Made by a program: the position numbers and the translations under genes. DNA of 64,000 bases from Telopea speciosissima. Taxonomy: Eukaryota > Streptophyta > Magnoliopsida > Proteales > Proteaceae. The stretch's first letter is position 1. The number at the start of each line of letters is the position of its first letter. The stretch is from NCBI RefSeq assembly GCF_018873765.1, contig NC_057926.1, positions 51,203,043 to 51,267,042 on the forward strand, given 5' to 3'. Below the pieces are notes generated by a model. That model had not been told where the DNA came from. It was given only the letters and a program-made list of their open reading frames with translations, and ran no database searches. Positions 23,880 to 35,122 of the stretch are shown here, piece by piece.

Positions 23880-24350
23880 ATTTGAGTCTAAATTTTGACA
23901 AGTGACCTATTCAGACTATACATAATCTTTCCAATGGTTAGAAAAATCATCTCAGCAGTGTCTATGGAAGCAGAAAGTGTTCGTGATGCATTGTTGCTAG
24001 CTAGCAGCCTGGGTTTTTCAAACCTGATTTTATTCTCAGATTGTCAGGCCCTTATCAACTCCCTTGACGGGGTCCCATCCTCCCTTGATTGGGATGCACT
24101 CTCCATTGTAGATGACATTTTGTCTCTTTCCTTAAGTTTTATAAATGTTGTGTTTTGTTTTATTCGTAGATCTTTGAATAAAGAAGCTCATTTCCTTGCA
24201 GCGGGAGCTTATAAGTTTGTTTTATCTAGAACTTGGTGGCATAAGCCACCTCCTTTTCTTGTAAATATGACTTTTCTCAGCGGGAGATCCTCCTCGATCT
24301 GCTGATTTCCTTTGATATATTTTAGTCTTTTGTCCAAAAAATTTTTAAAA
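23880..24350 (+). mobile_element. LINE 3' relic with RNase H remnant, copy 1
   Basis: The plus-strand translation gives MEAESVRDALLLASSLGFSN followed by LILFSDCQALINSLDGVP and RSLNKEAHFLA. This is the second half of an RVT_3-type RNase H with its E, D and N-E-A-H signature. It is followed by a short 3' region and an A-rich end. The N-terminal part is missing. It is duplicated at 29640-30150. Confidence 0.75.
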
Positions 24351-24935
24351 AAAAAAATCACATCATTCTGTAATATAGTAAATTTTATGTTTAGTCGAGG
24401 GAATCATATCTTGATGGGGAATGTAGTTGCATTTTTTCATATAATATTTAATCAAGGTTTCCCACCGACAATTTGTTTTTTAAGGGAAAAAAATAAGAAG
24501 AAAAGAGATTAAGATATATCTTTAGTTGAAATTCATTTTTCTACAAGAAATAAAAAAATCAACTATATTGTACTATACTTTAGTTTGATTATTTTATTTG
24601 ATATATAAAATTCGGGAAAAAGAACGTTGCCTACCAACGACCCCATTGGATGTCCATGCGCATGTTCTCATATTGGGCAGTGAAATGACCAACCCGCCCC
24701 TTCTTTTGGATGCTCGTGTGAACTTCTTTTACTTATTGATTTTTGGAAAGGCAAATCCAATCATTTTGCTTTACTCCTTTGTGATGAAAGTGTAATCACA
24801 CAAACCACACACCAATTTCAGAAGATTCATCGACTTTCAGGTCCGTGGAATGGTGGATATGCACAACACACACTACATACGTACATCCAATGTGGGACTA
24901 AACGCAGGCATCTTTGAAAGGGTTTTTCGTGGTAA

Positions 24936-25050
24936 ATTAGGATTCCTTGTCCAACTACTAGCTTCTAACGACAAGTGTTTGATGCATGCAAAATTCGAAA
25001 AGTGAAAGCCAGTCCAAGCTTCTGTTCAATTGTTGAAGTGAGGCTCTTGA
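24936..25050 (-). pseudogene. Second detached relic of CYP82 exon 1
   Basis: GATTCCTTGTCCAACTACTAG, CTAACGACAAGTGTTTGATG and a GTGAAAGCCAGTCC block follow the same order as the CYP82 exon 1 region around RFGVHRTLVV, on the minus strand. It matches the relic at 2558-2690, including its left flank, and lies 3' of locus D. Confidence 0.55.
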
Positions 25051-25339
25051 TAGAAAATATATATGTCCACTACAACATGGCGAATATATATAGCACACAA
25101 TCAATACAAACGAAAAGTATTTCTAACATATTTGGATTTATAATTGTACAAAGGAGTTTAACTATCCAACCATATTCAAAAAAGTCCTCTCTATAAAGGA
25201 TACGTTAGTTCGGCAAGTTCTGCTAATCTGGCTTGTGCAAGGTCTATGAACACTATGTTTCACTCTGGGCATGATTTTTCACATGATCTTAGTACGATTA
25301 TCAGGGAAAATACAGCGGGGCTTCCTGTATTCCGATTGT

Positions 25340-25536
25340 AAAGAGTTTTATTTGTTGGGAAAGGGTTGGCTTTTTAGATTGAAGTGAGAGTGCGATGCTT
25401 ATGGGTAGGGGTAAGACGGCCGGTTATGTCAATCCCCCCCCCCCCCCTTTGTAGTTCTTTCCTTTGCATTTTGGTTTTAATAAAATCTTAGGAGCTTACA
25501 CGATCCCAGGCAATATTCAGGTTTAGAGAAAAAAAA
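25340..25536 (+). mobile_element. LINE 3' end with poly-A tail
   Basis: It contains GGGGTAAGACGG, a C-rich run, TTTTAATAAAATCTTAGG and ATCCCAGGCAATATTCAGG, then an A run. This is the shared tail of the LINE family also seen at 15687, 27005 and 48220. Confidence 0.65.
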
Positions 25537-25964
25537 AAGAAGGGATGCTTGTAGAAAATGCTCTCTTGTCTGAGACGGTCATTAGTATTGTCTACCTTTT
25601 TCTATTTTCATAATTTTAGGGTTTCTCCATCATGCATCAATGGGCCAATGTTAACAATATAAAGAGTGAAGATAACTTCCAACCTACAAAATGAAATAAA
25701 ATCTCATTTCCCATTAAAGAATATTAGAATTTGATCCACACACAACATAAAAACCATCCTTAATTACAAAAGGAAACAAGATTTCCTTTTCTATTAAATG
25801 ACATTAATAAGAATCAAGTTCGCACATATGCATGAATATATCTACCAATTAAGGTGTGTAAAATAAAACCCAATCACCCAATATATGGATTACTTCCCAA
25901 TATTAGACTTAACAGACTTACCCCAACAATACTCAACACTTCACTAACACCCTGCAATAAAACT

Positions 25965-28198
25965 CTACTCATAAAGATGGGAAGAGAGTCGAGGAGTGAG
26001 GAGGACTTCCAATGGCGTTTCCTTGGGCAGGGTTAGACCTGTACCTTCAGTCATGTCCACAAGTTCGTCTAAAGGTGTTCCCAACTCGAACTCATGAAGC
26101 AAGCGGGCAAGCATCATGTGCATGGTCTGAAGGGAAAACGAGATTCCCGGGCAAGATCTCCTACCCGACCCGAAAGGAATCAATTCAAAATTCTTACCCC
26201 GGACATCCACATCTGCATGGGTTGTTAGAAATCTTTCTGGCTGGAATTCCAAAGGGTTTGACCATATGTTGGGGTCTCTATGTATTTTCCAAGCATTCAC
26301 TAACACTCGTGTCCCTGCTATGATCCTAAAGCCACCAACATTACAATCTTCAATGGCTTCATGAGGTATCATGAGAGGACCCACAGGGTATAACCGGAGA
26401 CTTTCCTTGACTATTGCATGGAGATATGGAAGGTTAGAAATGTCTTTCTCTTCCACATTCCTGCTGTCCTTGCCGACATGTCTATCTAATTCCTCTTTAG
26501 CTCTTTTTAGGACTTGTTGGTTGTTCAACAGCAAGGAGAGAGCCCATGACAAGGATATAGCAGTAGTGTCTGTGGCAGCTATAATTATACCCTGCATATA
26601 AATATATAATTACTTAGTTTCCATATGAGATCGGATCTATTTCTCTATAACTTGAATCGAGATAAGATTGTAAAAGCAAGGAAAGAACCTATGACAACCT
26701 TTTCATTTTGTTTTGAGAAAGCAATCCGGCAGCTGATTACTTGGTTAATTCTATTGGTATCTTTTTGATTTCTTCTACCATCTTTTTAGATAAGGATATT
26801 CCTCAAGAGCTTTGTTGTAGTATTTGGGAGGACAAAGCTGGACTTTGAGTTTTTCGTATGTAATTTTATTCTGGGAAAAAGAACTCTGTCTGAGAGTATT
26901 CTACGCCAGCACTCCCATGAGTCTATCTCTCTCTTCCCCATATGAAAAGACACATCTGCCCCTTGTTTTGAGAAGAGAGATAGACAGACAGAAAACTGCT
27001 TCTCTTTTTTTTCAGTTTTGTGATGGGAAGTGTGAGGTATTTTGGTTTTGAGTTGAGAGTGATTATTTCTCCATGGATTGGGGTAAAACGGATTATGTCC
27101 CCCATTTGTTCATATTAGATTTATATCTTTATAAAATTTAGGGGCTTCCCTAAACCTAGATAATATTCGAGTTAAAAAAAAAAAAAAAAAAAGAGTGAAA
27201 ATAAATTTAGGATGCGTGAAATTCAACAGTACCATAGCTGTGGCCTTGACAACAGTGTCGCGGTGGTGACCGTGGAATTGAGCATCCTCTTCAAGGATCG
27301 ACAACATCACATCCATGAAGTCTTGCATATCACCATCACCCTTCTCTGCAAATTGTCTCTTCTGCTTATGCTCTTGCAACCATTTCTCAATAATCAAGTC
27401 CATCTCCTTGGCGGTCCTCTTCATGGCGCTTTCCTCCCCTTTGAAACCCATCCATCCAAGAAAAGGAATAGAATCTGATGCAACTGAGACACCAGTTAAT
27501 CTAAAGAACTCAATTGTAGTTTTCTGTATGTTCTGGACCTCTTCATTGTACTCTTCTCCCACTTCAACAACACTAAAATAGCGTTTTCCAACAACCATCT
27601 TAAGAACAATATTCATGGTTAAATCACGAAACAATCGATTCATTTCAACCTTAATTTGATTCCCATTGTTCTTCACCCAAAGCCCATGTAAGTCCTTCAT
27701 ACAATTATCGATCTCTCCATATCGGATGTGCTTTAGTGAATCAAGCCTGCGGTTAGAGAGTAGCTCTAGCATCACCCACTTGCGTACCTCACGCCAATAG
27801 GTTCCATAGGGTGCGAACCCCAGCATTGCGTAATTATAGGTCAAGAGGTTGCCAGAAGCACTTCTTGGACGGCTTGCGAGGGCTTTATCGTTTGTAGTGA
27901 AGCATTCCTTCGCCAATTCCCAGCTGCTGACGACGAGTGTTCGATGAACGCCTATTCGAATGATGAAGGCTGGTCCGTGCTTGTCAGCCATGGAAGCAAG
28001 TGTTCGGAAGAGAGGCTGAGGAGCTGCTAGCTGAAGAAGGTGGCCGATTATGGGCCATGCTCCGGGTGGTTCTGGTACCTCCCCTGCCTTGCTCTTCTCA
28101 ATGTGAGTACCCTTTGCAAAGATCCACAGTTGGTTGAAGACTAGTAGAACCAACAACCCAACAGCAGCGAAGGATAGGAACTGGATGAGCAAATCCAT
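25965..28198 (-). CDS. CYP82-family cytochrome P450, locus D
   Basis: Predicted as an ER-anchored haem monooxygenase using NADPH-P450 reductase. Exon 1 is 28198-27233 (322 codons, donor ATG|GTACTG) and exon 2 is 26591-25965 (acceptor TGCAG), giving 530 residues, normal for CYP82. Features in order: N-terminal hydrophobic anchor (about 3-25), proline hinge EVPEPPGAWPIIGHL, ECFTTNDKALASRPRS, I-helix AATDTT (327-332), ExxR in KESLRLYP (385-388), PERF (440-443) and haem loop FGSGRRSCPG with Cys469. The CYP82 assignment rests on the WELAKECFTTNDKA block and overall pattern; family members hydroxylate alkaloids, phenolics, furanocoumarins or terpenoids, and the substrate cannot be read here. The 641-bp intron holds a LINE tail and a MITE. 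The promoter region is triplicated (28205-28571). E is its nearest paralogue. Confidence 0.9.
26690..27196 (+). mobile_element. LINE 3' fragment in intron of locus D, with nested MITE
   Basis: A stretch in plus orientation ends with GGGGTAAAACGG, ATAATATTCGAGTT and a long A run at about 27176-27192, the tail shared with 15687-15873. A family M2 MITE at 26873-27004 interrupts it. The 5' limit is uncertain. Confidence 0.55.
26873..27004. mobile_element. Mutator-type MITE (family M2), short copy
   Basis: It starts GGGAAAAAGAACTCTGTC and ends GACAGAAAACTGCTTCTC, like the copy at 272-439 but with part of the right arm missing. The flanking duplication is obscured by a T run. Confidence 0.6.
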
Positions 28199-28204
28199 GA
28201 TTTG

Positions 28205-28571
28205 CTTTCAGTCTCAGATTGCTAAGGATAAGATGAAGATAACATCTATTCTATATTTAAGACACGCAGAATTGTACCACATACCCTGCTGACGCAAGTG
28301 GGTTGCGTGGTCCACATACCCTTCCTGTTTAGTCTTAGATTGCTAAGGATAAGATGAAGATAACATCTATTCTATATTTAAGACACGCAGAGTTGTACCA
28401 CATACCCTGCTGACGCAAGTGGGTTGCGTGGTCCACATACCCTTCCTGTTTAGTCTTAGATTGCTAAGGATAAGATGAAGATAACATCTATTCTATATTT
28501 AAGACACGCAGAGTTGTACCACATACCCTGCTGACGCAAGTGGGTTACGTGGTCCACATACCCTCCTGTTT
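28205..28571 (-). promoter_or_regulatory. Triplicated promoter/5' leader of locus D
   Basis: A 121-bp unit (GCTAAGGATAAGATGAAG... to CCACATACCC) is present three times in tandem directly upstream of the ATG at 28198; the GCTAAGG marker falls at 28221, 28342 and 28463. Each unit contains a minus-strand TATA-like TTAAATATAG (28251-28260, 28372-28381, 28493-28502). The units are nearly identical, so the expansion is recent. Locus B has one such unit start, and locus E has lost the TATA-like box. Confidence 0.85.
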
Positions 28572-28764
28572 GCACCCCAAATTCACAAATTGGGATTTGT
28601 TTATACGTGCCACAAGATTGTGCATTGCATGTTATCATCAAAGAGTTATCCTTTTAAATTTGAATAACCAAGTGGAAAGGTGGGACCCGTCATGACTATA
28701 CAAAAAACCCTAGGAAGGGTCTGTGAACCCTAGGATGGTGGGTGCATTGTCTTCTATGGATGGA

Positions 28765-28883
28765 GGAAAACTTACTTGGAATGCATTCCAAGTTGATTTT
28801 GCATTTTCGAATGATAAAATTATTTTTATCATCCAAGAATGCAAAATCGACCTAGAAAGAATGCATACCAAACACAGCCTTAT
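28765..28883. mobile_element. Foldback MITE, PIF/Harbinger-like
   Basis: The arms GGAATGCATTCCAAG...TTTGCATTTTCG and the complementary TGCAAAATCGACCTAG...AATGCATACCAAACACAGCC form a foldback ending in a GGCTGTGTTTGGTATGCATTC-type terminus. Related copies are at about 40625-40725, 59712-59780 (half) and 63385-63496. Confidence 0.6.
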
Positions 28884-29200
28884 TCCATAAAAAAAAAAAA
28901 ACTTGGTTCTTAATAGATTAGTTCTATATATTAATTGATGGTAATTATGAGTGGAAATGCTTGTCCAGGAAGGTTCTTGTTACGCTTAAAGGGTTGGTTT
29001 AATGGGCAGGTAGTCCTATAGTTTTTCTGTCATGTGGTATATCAAATGACATCCAATTTTTTGCAACTATGTAGACACCTTGGAGTATTGTTCACACTTC
29101 AAATTTCAGTGTGAAAGGAGATTACCATTTGACAAAATAGAGCTTTGAAAATCAAAGACTAAGGGAAAGTGTCTGATACTGGTCGGAGAACTGATGCATA

Positions 29201-29589
29201 TAGGGGTGTAAGTATGGCCCTATTGGCCTAAGCCTGACTTGATCCCAAATAGGGCCTGGGTTGAGAATTGAGATACCTTGGCCCTAAGGGTGGGTCAAGG
29301 CTAGGAATTTTTGGCCCTAAGTCAAGGCCAGGTCAGGCAGTGTTGAGGCCTTTGGCTGAGCCCGACCTTATCTTCTTCTTCTTCTTCCCAGTCGGGTCTA
29401 GCCCTTGCATTTCCCTTCCTCCTCCCCATCGTCAAGGCCAATCAGGGTCAGCCCTGCCCTATCCTGAGGCCAAGTCAAGGTTGGAATTTTCAAGCTGAAA
29501 GTCAAGGCCGGGCTTGGGCCCAGCTAAGGGAACTCAAGGTTGGGCTGGGGTTTTAAAAGCCTGGCCCAACCAACCCTATTGCAGCCCTA
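29201..29589. mobile_element. hAT-like MITE, copy 2
   Basis: This is the duplicated copy of 23447-23826, with the same TAGGGGTGTAAG start and GCAGCCCTA end. Confidence 0.5.
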
Positions 29590-29639
29590 TGCATGGATAT
29601 ACATGGGAATGTATGTCAATAAACGTGGGAGTATACGAT

Positions 29640-30150
29640 TGAATTTGAGTCTAAATTTTGACGAGTGACCTATTCAGACTATACATAATCTTTCCAATTG
29701 TTAGAAAAATCAACTCAACAGCTTCTATGAAGGCAGAAAGTGTGCGTGATGCATTGCTGCTACCTAGCAGCCTGGGGTTTTTCAAACCTGGTTTTATTCT
29801 CAAATTGCCAGACCCTTATCAAATCTCTTAACAGGGTCCCATCCTCCCTTGACTGGGCTACAGTCTCCACTGTAGATGACATTTTATCTCTTTCCTTAAG
29901 TTTTATAAACGTTGTGTGTCGTTTTATCCCTAGATCTTTGAATAAGGAAGCTCACTTCCTTGCAACAGGAGCTCCTAAGTTTGTTTGTTTTTTATGAGAA
30001 AGCTTCTAAGTTTGTTTTATCTAGAACTTGGTGGCTTAATCCACCTCCTTTTCTTGTAAATATGTCTTTTCTCAACAGGAGATCCTCCTCTACTGATTTC
30101 TTTTAATATAATTTGGGTCTTTTGTCCCCAAAAAAAAAAAAAATCACATC
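29640..30150 (+). mobile_element. LINE 3' relic with RNase H remnant, copy 2
   Basis: This is the duplicated copy of 23880-24350. The plus-strand reading still shows SLDWATVSTVDDILSLSLSF and RSLNKEAHFLATGA but the earlier part is frameshifted. It ends at an A run near 30130-30142. Confidence 0.7.
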
Positions 30151-30575
30151 ATTCTGTAATATAGTAAAGTTTTATGTTTTGTCGAGGGAATCATATCTTG
30201 ATGGGCAATGTAGTTACGTTTTTTCATATAATATTTAGTCAAGGTTTCCCATCGACAATTTGCTTTTTAAGGGAAAAAAATAAAAAGAAAAGAGATGAAG
30301 ATATATCTCAAGTTGAAAATCATTTTTTTTATAAGAAATTGAAAATCAACTATATTGCACTGGATGAGCAAGCGCAAGAGATTAGAGGAGAAAGATAATC
30401 AGAAACCAAGCGATGTCTCTTCAGGTAATTACAGCGAATCACCTATAAGGAGCAATAATTCCATCCTTGCAGTGGAGTTTGAAACTAATCCTTATTCGCT
30501 ACCAGTTCAATGCTCGGAATAGTCATGGATATTTTTCCATGACTGAAGACTTTGACTCACTAGAGTTTTGGAGGG

Positions 30576-33054
30576 TGTAGGCGCAACGGATGAAGATCGA
30601 TCCGGAACCTCTTTTTGGCGTGGTGCACCCGAGTGTGGGAGCGGTGCGGGGATTGTTGTTGATGGTGTAGGGAGTCGCCACCTAAATCGATCAGGGTCTA
30701 GGACCTACAAATGGTGTCCGTTCTTCAGAGAAGGACGCTAATTAACTCCAATGATTCAATGGATGGTCTGCTCCAGATCTCTGGGTAGGTGTCAAGTTAC
30801 GGGCTGGGAAGGTGTTAGGCACCCAGCAACCGCCCGGTCGACGGCCGGTCTTCCTAGACCAAACTCTATTGTATACTGTTGTATTATGCGTATTATGCAC
30901 CTAATTAAACTATTTTATTTTTTGTGTTTTGATTATCTTTATTGAAATTTATGGATCTAATTAGGCTAATTAAAATTAATGTTTTAATCCTAATTACTAC
31001 CCCTAAGTTAGGTGATTATGTAGAGCCAAAATGACCAAAATTATGAAAATACCCCTAGAGGACCAAAATATGTACAAAGGCAAGAAATCACATTTAAATG
31101 CTGAAATGATTAAAACATGATTAATGGTATGCATGTGAATCATTAAAATATATACAATACTACAAAGTGTTAAAATTACCAAAATGCCCCTATTAAGGCA
31201 AAATACAAATATGCATGAAAATGCAAACTTATACTTAAAACATGCTTATGAAAGTTAAAACATGCAAATAAAGTGATAGAAACCTTTCCAGGGCCCTAAA
31301 TATGATTTGATCGCAAAATGACCAAAATACCCCTGAGGGCAGAAGTGACTTTTTATGCATGGTTATGATTCATGGTGGGCATGTATGCATATGAAAACAT
31401 TCTAAAACAACTTAAAACAGAATTTAATGCTTAGAAATGTATTTTTTCTGATTTTCTTGGATTTTCACAACAAATAGAAAAATGACATCTACATCCCTAA
31501 CATGGTAAGGAACACCTATGAAAATGATCAAACTTTCATGTCAATGATTAATGATCCCATAAAATCAATCCTGATGAAATATGTATCCCATAATTTTTTT
31601 GTGAATTTTTATGCATTTATACTATTTTTAATATTTTCTGAAATGCTAAAAAGAAGGGAAAACAAAGAAAAATATAAAATCCCCATCACAGATCCGAATT
31701 GGATCAAACCAGATCCCACACCCACTAATCAAAACATGATATTTAACATGGTCATAATGAAGCGTGGAAGTGTCTAAGCTCAGTCTACATATCCTTGGAT
31801 GGTCGGAATTATCGCCGAAAGGCACCGAAAGCCACTCCAAGTGTGTTTACCCCGAAGGGTAAGAGTGGTGAACAAGGGGTATTTGAGGAATTTTATATGT
31901 CTATGGAAGCATGATATGGAGATGTCTCTGGAATGGATGGACAGAGGGGAGAACGAACTTCACAATGATAATTTTTTCATGAATTTTCTCAGTCCCTAAA
32001 CCCTCCAAATGGCCTGTTATTTATAGGGGAAAAACTGTTCGAGGAAAGGTCTCAAAGACCCCTGGGGCCTTAATGGCTAGGATAAGGAGTGATGGGCTGG
32101 CTTGCGTGTGGCCAGGCTTGCGTGTGCCTAGGCTTGCTGTGCAGCCTGGGCTTGCGTGTGCCTAGGCCTGCTGGGCAGGTGGGCATGGGTGATGGGCCTT
32201 GTGTGGCTCAGCCAAGTGGGCATGGGGCCATGTGTGGCTTAGCCTAAATGGTGGGGGCTTGTCCCCTGCCGACAGTCCAGCTGGGTCGGGTCAGGCCGGG
32301 TTGATCCGGTCGGGTCAATCCAGTCTGACTCTGATCGGTCAATTTTTTTTTTATTTTTCTCTCTTTCTTAAAGATTCCATTTTAAAGGCCCACATTCAAA
32401 TATTGATATCTTCCAATCCGTGTGGCCGATTTTGACGCGCCATATATCGCCGTGAAGGTCTTAACAAGTACTTTCCATCCGTGTGGCAGATATGGCCTGA
32501 TTTTTCCTAAAAATGGCACGGATATCGAGGAAAACACATAAATGGTGTTTCACACTGATCAAGGTCCAAATGATATCGGAATTACATGAAATTTTATGTG
32601 TAAGCACAATATGACCAAATAAAGTTATCCAAATGATTTCAGGTCACATCGGGTGGCTTGGGTACCAAGAACCATGCCAGGGGCAAAATGGTCATTTTCA
32701 TAAAAGTTATCCGATTTGGCCGAAACTTTTCATGAAAGTTTAATATGACCAAATGAGGTCATCCAAAGTGTTTTGGGCCAAATCGGGCAGTCCAGATACC
32801 GAGAACCAGGCCAGGGGTAAGACAGTCATTTTGACAAAAAGGCGTCAGATTGGAGTGAAATTTCACATGTGGGCTTAAAATGGTTAAACAAGGCTATCCT
32901 ATAGATTTGGGCTCTACTTGGGACAGTTTGGTTACAAAAAGTGGGGTAAGGGTAAATTGGTAATTTTCTACCATTTGGTCACCACGCAAGCCAGTCGAGC
33001 TTTAATCATCATCGCCGAGTCACACTTCCAAGGTGCCAAAATTCAGCGTCTACA
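30576..33054. mobile_element. Large solo LTR nested in LINE
   Basis: This 2,479-bp unit begins TGTAGGCGC and ends GCGTCTACA (inverted termini), with a perfect 5-bp duplication GAGGG at 30571-30575 and 33055-33059. It has no internal coding part. The large size and the GAGTCGCCACC motif near 30665 suggest a Ty3-type element, but I am not certain. It is younger than the LINE that contains it. Confidence 0.85.
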
Positions 33055-33199
33055 GAGGGATGGAGATGAGGAACAGGTGGACCCGGGGGGTGGTCCCTCT
33101 GGTGACGGGGAAGCAACTGAGAATTCTAGATTTCTCTAAGCCAAAACCAAGAGAGGATGTGGTTTCTCTTCAGGTGGTAGACTTACAGGGGTTGGGGGG

Positions 33200-33856
33200 A
33201 TGGCCAATTTGAATAGTAAGAGATCCTTTGCAAAGGTGGTGGGGGGATCCCTACCGAGACTGACGGACTTGCCAGAGCCAATCAAAGCCGGCAATTGCAC
33301 CAAAGTCATTATTCCACAGGAGGCCTATGAGTCACAGCTACAGGTGTTCAGCTTTGCTTTGATTGGGAGGACAAACTTCAGATTTATAACCCTGGATGCT
33401 ATCCGACAGACAATGAACTCCTTTGGCAATATAGAAGGTAGATGTTTTATATCTCCGCTGGGAAGGGGATTATTCTTAGCACGCTTCGAGAAGGAAAATG
33501 ACATGACTGCACTTTGGAGGAGGGGGTCGATGAAGGGGGGTGCTCAGAGGATTTCCTTTCAGAGACGGAGACCACGGCTTAATCTTCATGTGAAGGTGGC
33601 ATCGACAAAGTTGGTGTGGGTTAGATTCCCTGACCTACCTTTAGAATATTGGAATGAGAAGATCCTTTTGTCTATGGCAAAGGCTACTGGTAGGCCGGTG
33701 GCGATTGATCGTCGTACCCAGAGGGCCTTTTTTGGGAATTATGCTAGAGTCCTAATAGAGGTGGCGGAGGAGGGAGATAGAATACGAGAAATCCAAGTGG
33801 AACACTTGCACCCGACAACTCATGAACCCTTTTGGTTCCAGCAGAATGGTGTTTGA
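33200..33856 (+). CDS. LINE ORF1, first part (DUF4283-like)
   Basis: The 218-residue frame starts MANLNSKRSFAKVVGG and continues with a DUF4283-like region (FALIGRTNFRFITLDAIRQT, ISPLGRGLFLARFEKENDM, LVWVRFPDLPLEYWN, RVLIEVAEEGDRIREIQVEH). This is the nucleic-acid-binding gag-like part of plant L1 ORF1. It stops shortly after HEPFWFQ, while the zinc knuckle continues in the next frame (33822 onward), so a single-base frameshift near 33840 has probably split one ORF1. Confidence 0.75.
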   Translation: MANLNSKRSFAKVVGGSLPRLTDLPEPIKAGNCTKVIIPQEAYESQLQVFSFALIGRTNFRFITLDAIRQTMNSFGNIEGRCFISPLGRGLFLARFEKENDMTALWRRGSMKGGAQRISFQRRRPRLNLHVKVASTKLVWVRFPDLPLEYWNEKILLSMAKATGRPVAIDRRTQRAFFGNYARVLIEVAEEGDRIREIQVEHLHPTTHEPFWFQQNGV

Positions 33857-34937
33857 AGATGAACTTGGCTGGTGTGGCATATGCAGAAAGGTTGGGCATA
33901 CAACAGATAAATGCTGCGCTAAACGAGATGATGAAGATAGAGGCAGTGGAGATGACGGTAACAACAGTCCTCCCGATGAGGGAGATGATGGCTGGAGACG
34001 ACGTCGCCGTGATAGGAAAGAGGTATCCCATGAATACACTTCTCTTGAGAATCATGACGTAGAAGGAAACTACAACCATAAGGAAGATATTTCGCATGAT
34101 TTTCCACGTTTGGAGGAAACTAATAAGGTAAGTGAGGGGAATGGGGCATACCAGGACTCTATTACCTTATTGGGTGGAGATATTGTGGGGAGAGATAAAT
34201 ACAACGAATATTGTGGATTTTTGAATAATAATAAGGAAGCTGGGGGTACGTTAGAGGTGGTTCTCCACCATGGCATTGACCACCAGGTTGGTTTAGAAGG
34301 GAATTATGAATTGGATCTGGGTTCGGATCAGGCAGCGGATTCGGAGATTGAACTAGATACTTTGGTTAGAGAGACGGTTGAAGGTGATGTGCAGGAAAAC
34401 GTGGTGACCACTTTAAGCCAGATACATGTAGTTGCAGGGGAGGTGGTGATCCACCATAATCGTGATACGGCTGTAGATGAGGATAATGGTGGGTCGGATG
34501 GAGTGGATTCGGGCCTAAATATGGGTTTGGGTTCTGCTTGTGCATGTGGGTCAGATGTGAGTGGGTCTGTTGTGGGTGGGTCGGATTATGACCAATTTGA
34601 TCATGAGGAGATGCAAGGTGGGTGGACTCAGGTGTTAGGTCTGAAAAATCGTGATGGTCGTAGGAATGCCCCTCGAGGTGGTCGCGTGGGTGGTCATATG
34701 GCAACTCCTGTTATTGGTAGAACTCAACGTCAAAAAAAGGCAAAGCTTGGTGTTAAAGCGGTGGACATGGCAGTAGAAAAACCTCTGGTTGAAAAAGAGA
34801 CTTCATCTCCCTTTTCACCAGAGGAGGAGACGCTTTTGGCTCGTGTGGCTTTTGATCGGCCTAGTGTATTTGTTTGGATCCCCCGACGATCAAATAGGAC
34901 AAGGACCCCCTCGATACGCCTCGCAGATCCCCCGTAG
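33822..34937 (+). CDS. LINE ORF1, second part (CCHC zinc knuckle and acidic tail)
   Basis: The 371-residue frame overlaps the first part by 35 nt. Near its start is CGICRKVGHTTDKC, a C-x2-C-x4-H-x4-C zinc knuckle that in plant LINE ORF1 follows DUF4283. The rest is low-complexity, acidic and Gly/Asp/Val-rich with a basic stretch (RRRRRDRK) and no enzyme domain. The frame ends at TAG just before the 3' untranslated region and poly-A tail. Confidence 0.7.
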   Translation: MNPFGSSRMVFEDELGWCGICRKVGHTTDKCCAKRDDEDRGSGDDGNNSPPDEGDDGWRRRRRDRKEVSHEYTSLENHDVEGNYNHKEDISHDFPRLEETNKVSEGNGAYQDSITLLGGDIVGRDKYNEYCGFLNNNKEAGGTLEVVLHHGIDHQVGLEGNYELDLGSDQAADSEIELDTLVRETVEGDVQENVVTTLSQIHVVAGEVVIHHNRDTAVDEDNGGSDGVDSGLNMGLGSACACGSDVSGSVVGGSDYDQFDHEEMQGGWTQVLGLKNRDGRRNAPRGGRVGGHMATPVIGRTQRQKKAKLGVKAVDMAVEKPLVEKETSSPFSPEEETLLARVAFDRPSVFVWIPRRSNRTRTPSIRLADPP

Positions 34938-35122
34938 CCTTGTTTTATTTTTTCTTGGGTAAGCGAGTGGCTTGAAGCCCTCGCCAATATGGTTTAGGAC
35001 TGAGTTCCCCCTTTTTAAGCTTTAGCTTTCTTTGCCAGTATTCTGTCATAGGCTTGTTTGCCTCCTTTTATATATTCAATAAAAGTTCTCTTTTCCAAAA
35101 AAAAAAAAAACTATATTGTACT

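Larger units (their letters stand above)
23230..28990. repeat. Segmental duplication block 1 (contains locus D)
   Basis: The block carries, in order, a MITE-like repeat, a LINE RNase H relic, the TTGCCTACCAACG...CCCCATTGG segment, locus D and a foldback near 28765-28883. The same order returns at 29020-40830 with locus E. The right-hand markers (CCCTAGG...ATGGATGGAG, then GGTTGGTTTAATGGG) are near 28735-29005 and 40570-40825. The boundaries are read by eye and approximate. Confidence 0.75.
30362..35108 (+). mobile_element. L1-type LINE with ORF1 only, carrying a nested solo LTR
   Basis: The insertion splits the second duplication copy between AACTATATTGCACT (30348-30361) and AACTATATTGTACT (35109-35122), a 14-bp target duplication with one mismatch. 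Block 1 shows the empty site at about 24562-24575. The element ends in ATATTCAATAAAAG and a poly-A tail. It encodes an ORF1-type protein (33200-34937, in two overlapping frames), but no endonuclease or reverse transcriptase; the 3' region follows directly after ORF1. Subtracting the LTR and its duplicated 5 bp leaves about 2.26 kb. It is either an internally deleted copy or a non-autonomous form. Confidence 0.8.

Noticed and set aside
34366-34704. His/Pro-rich minus-strand ORF
   Set aside because: It is antisense to the LINE ORF1 tail; the plus frame is longer and carries the CCHC knuckle.
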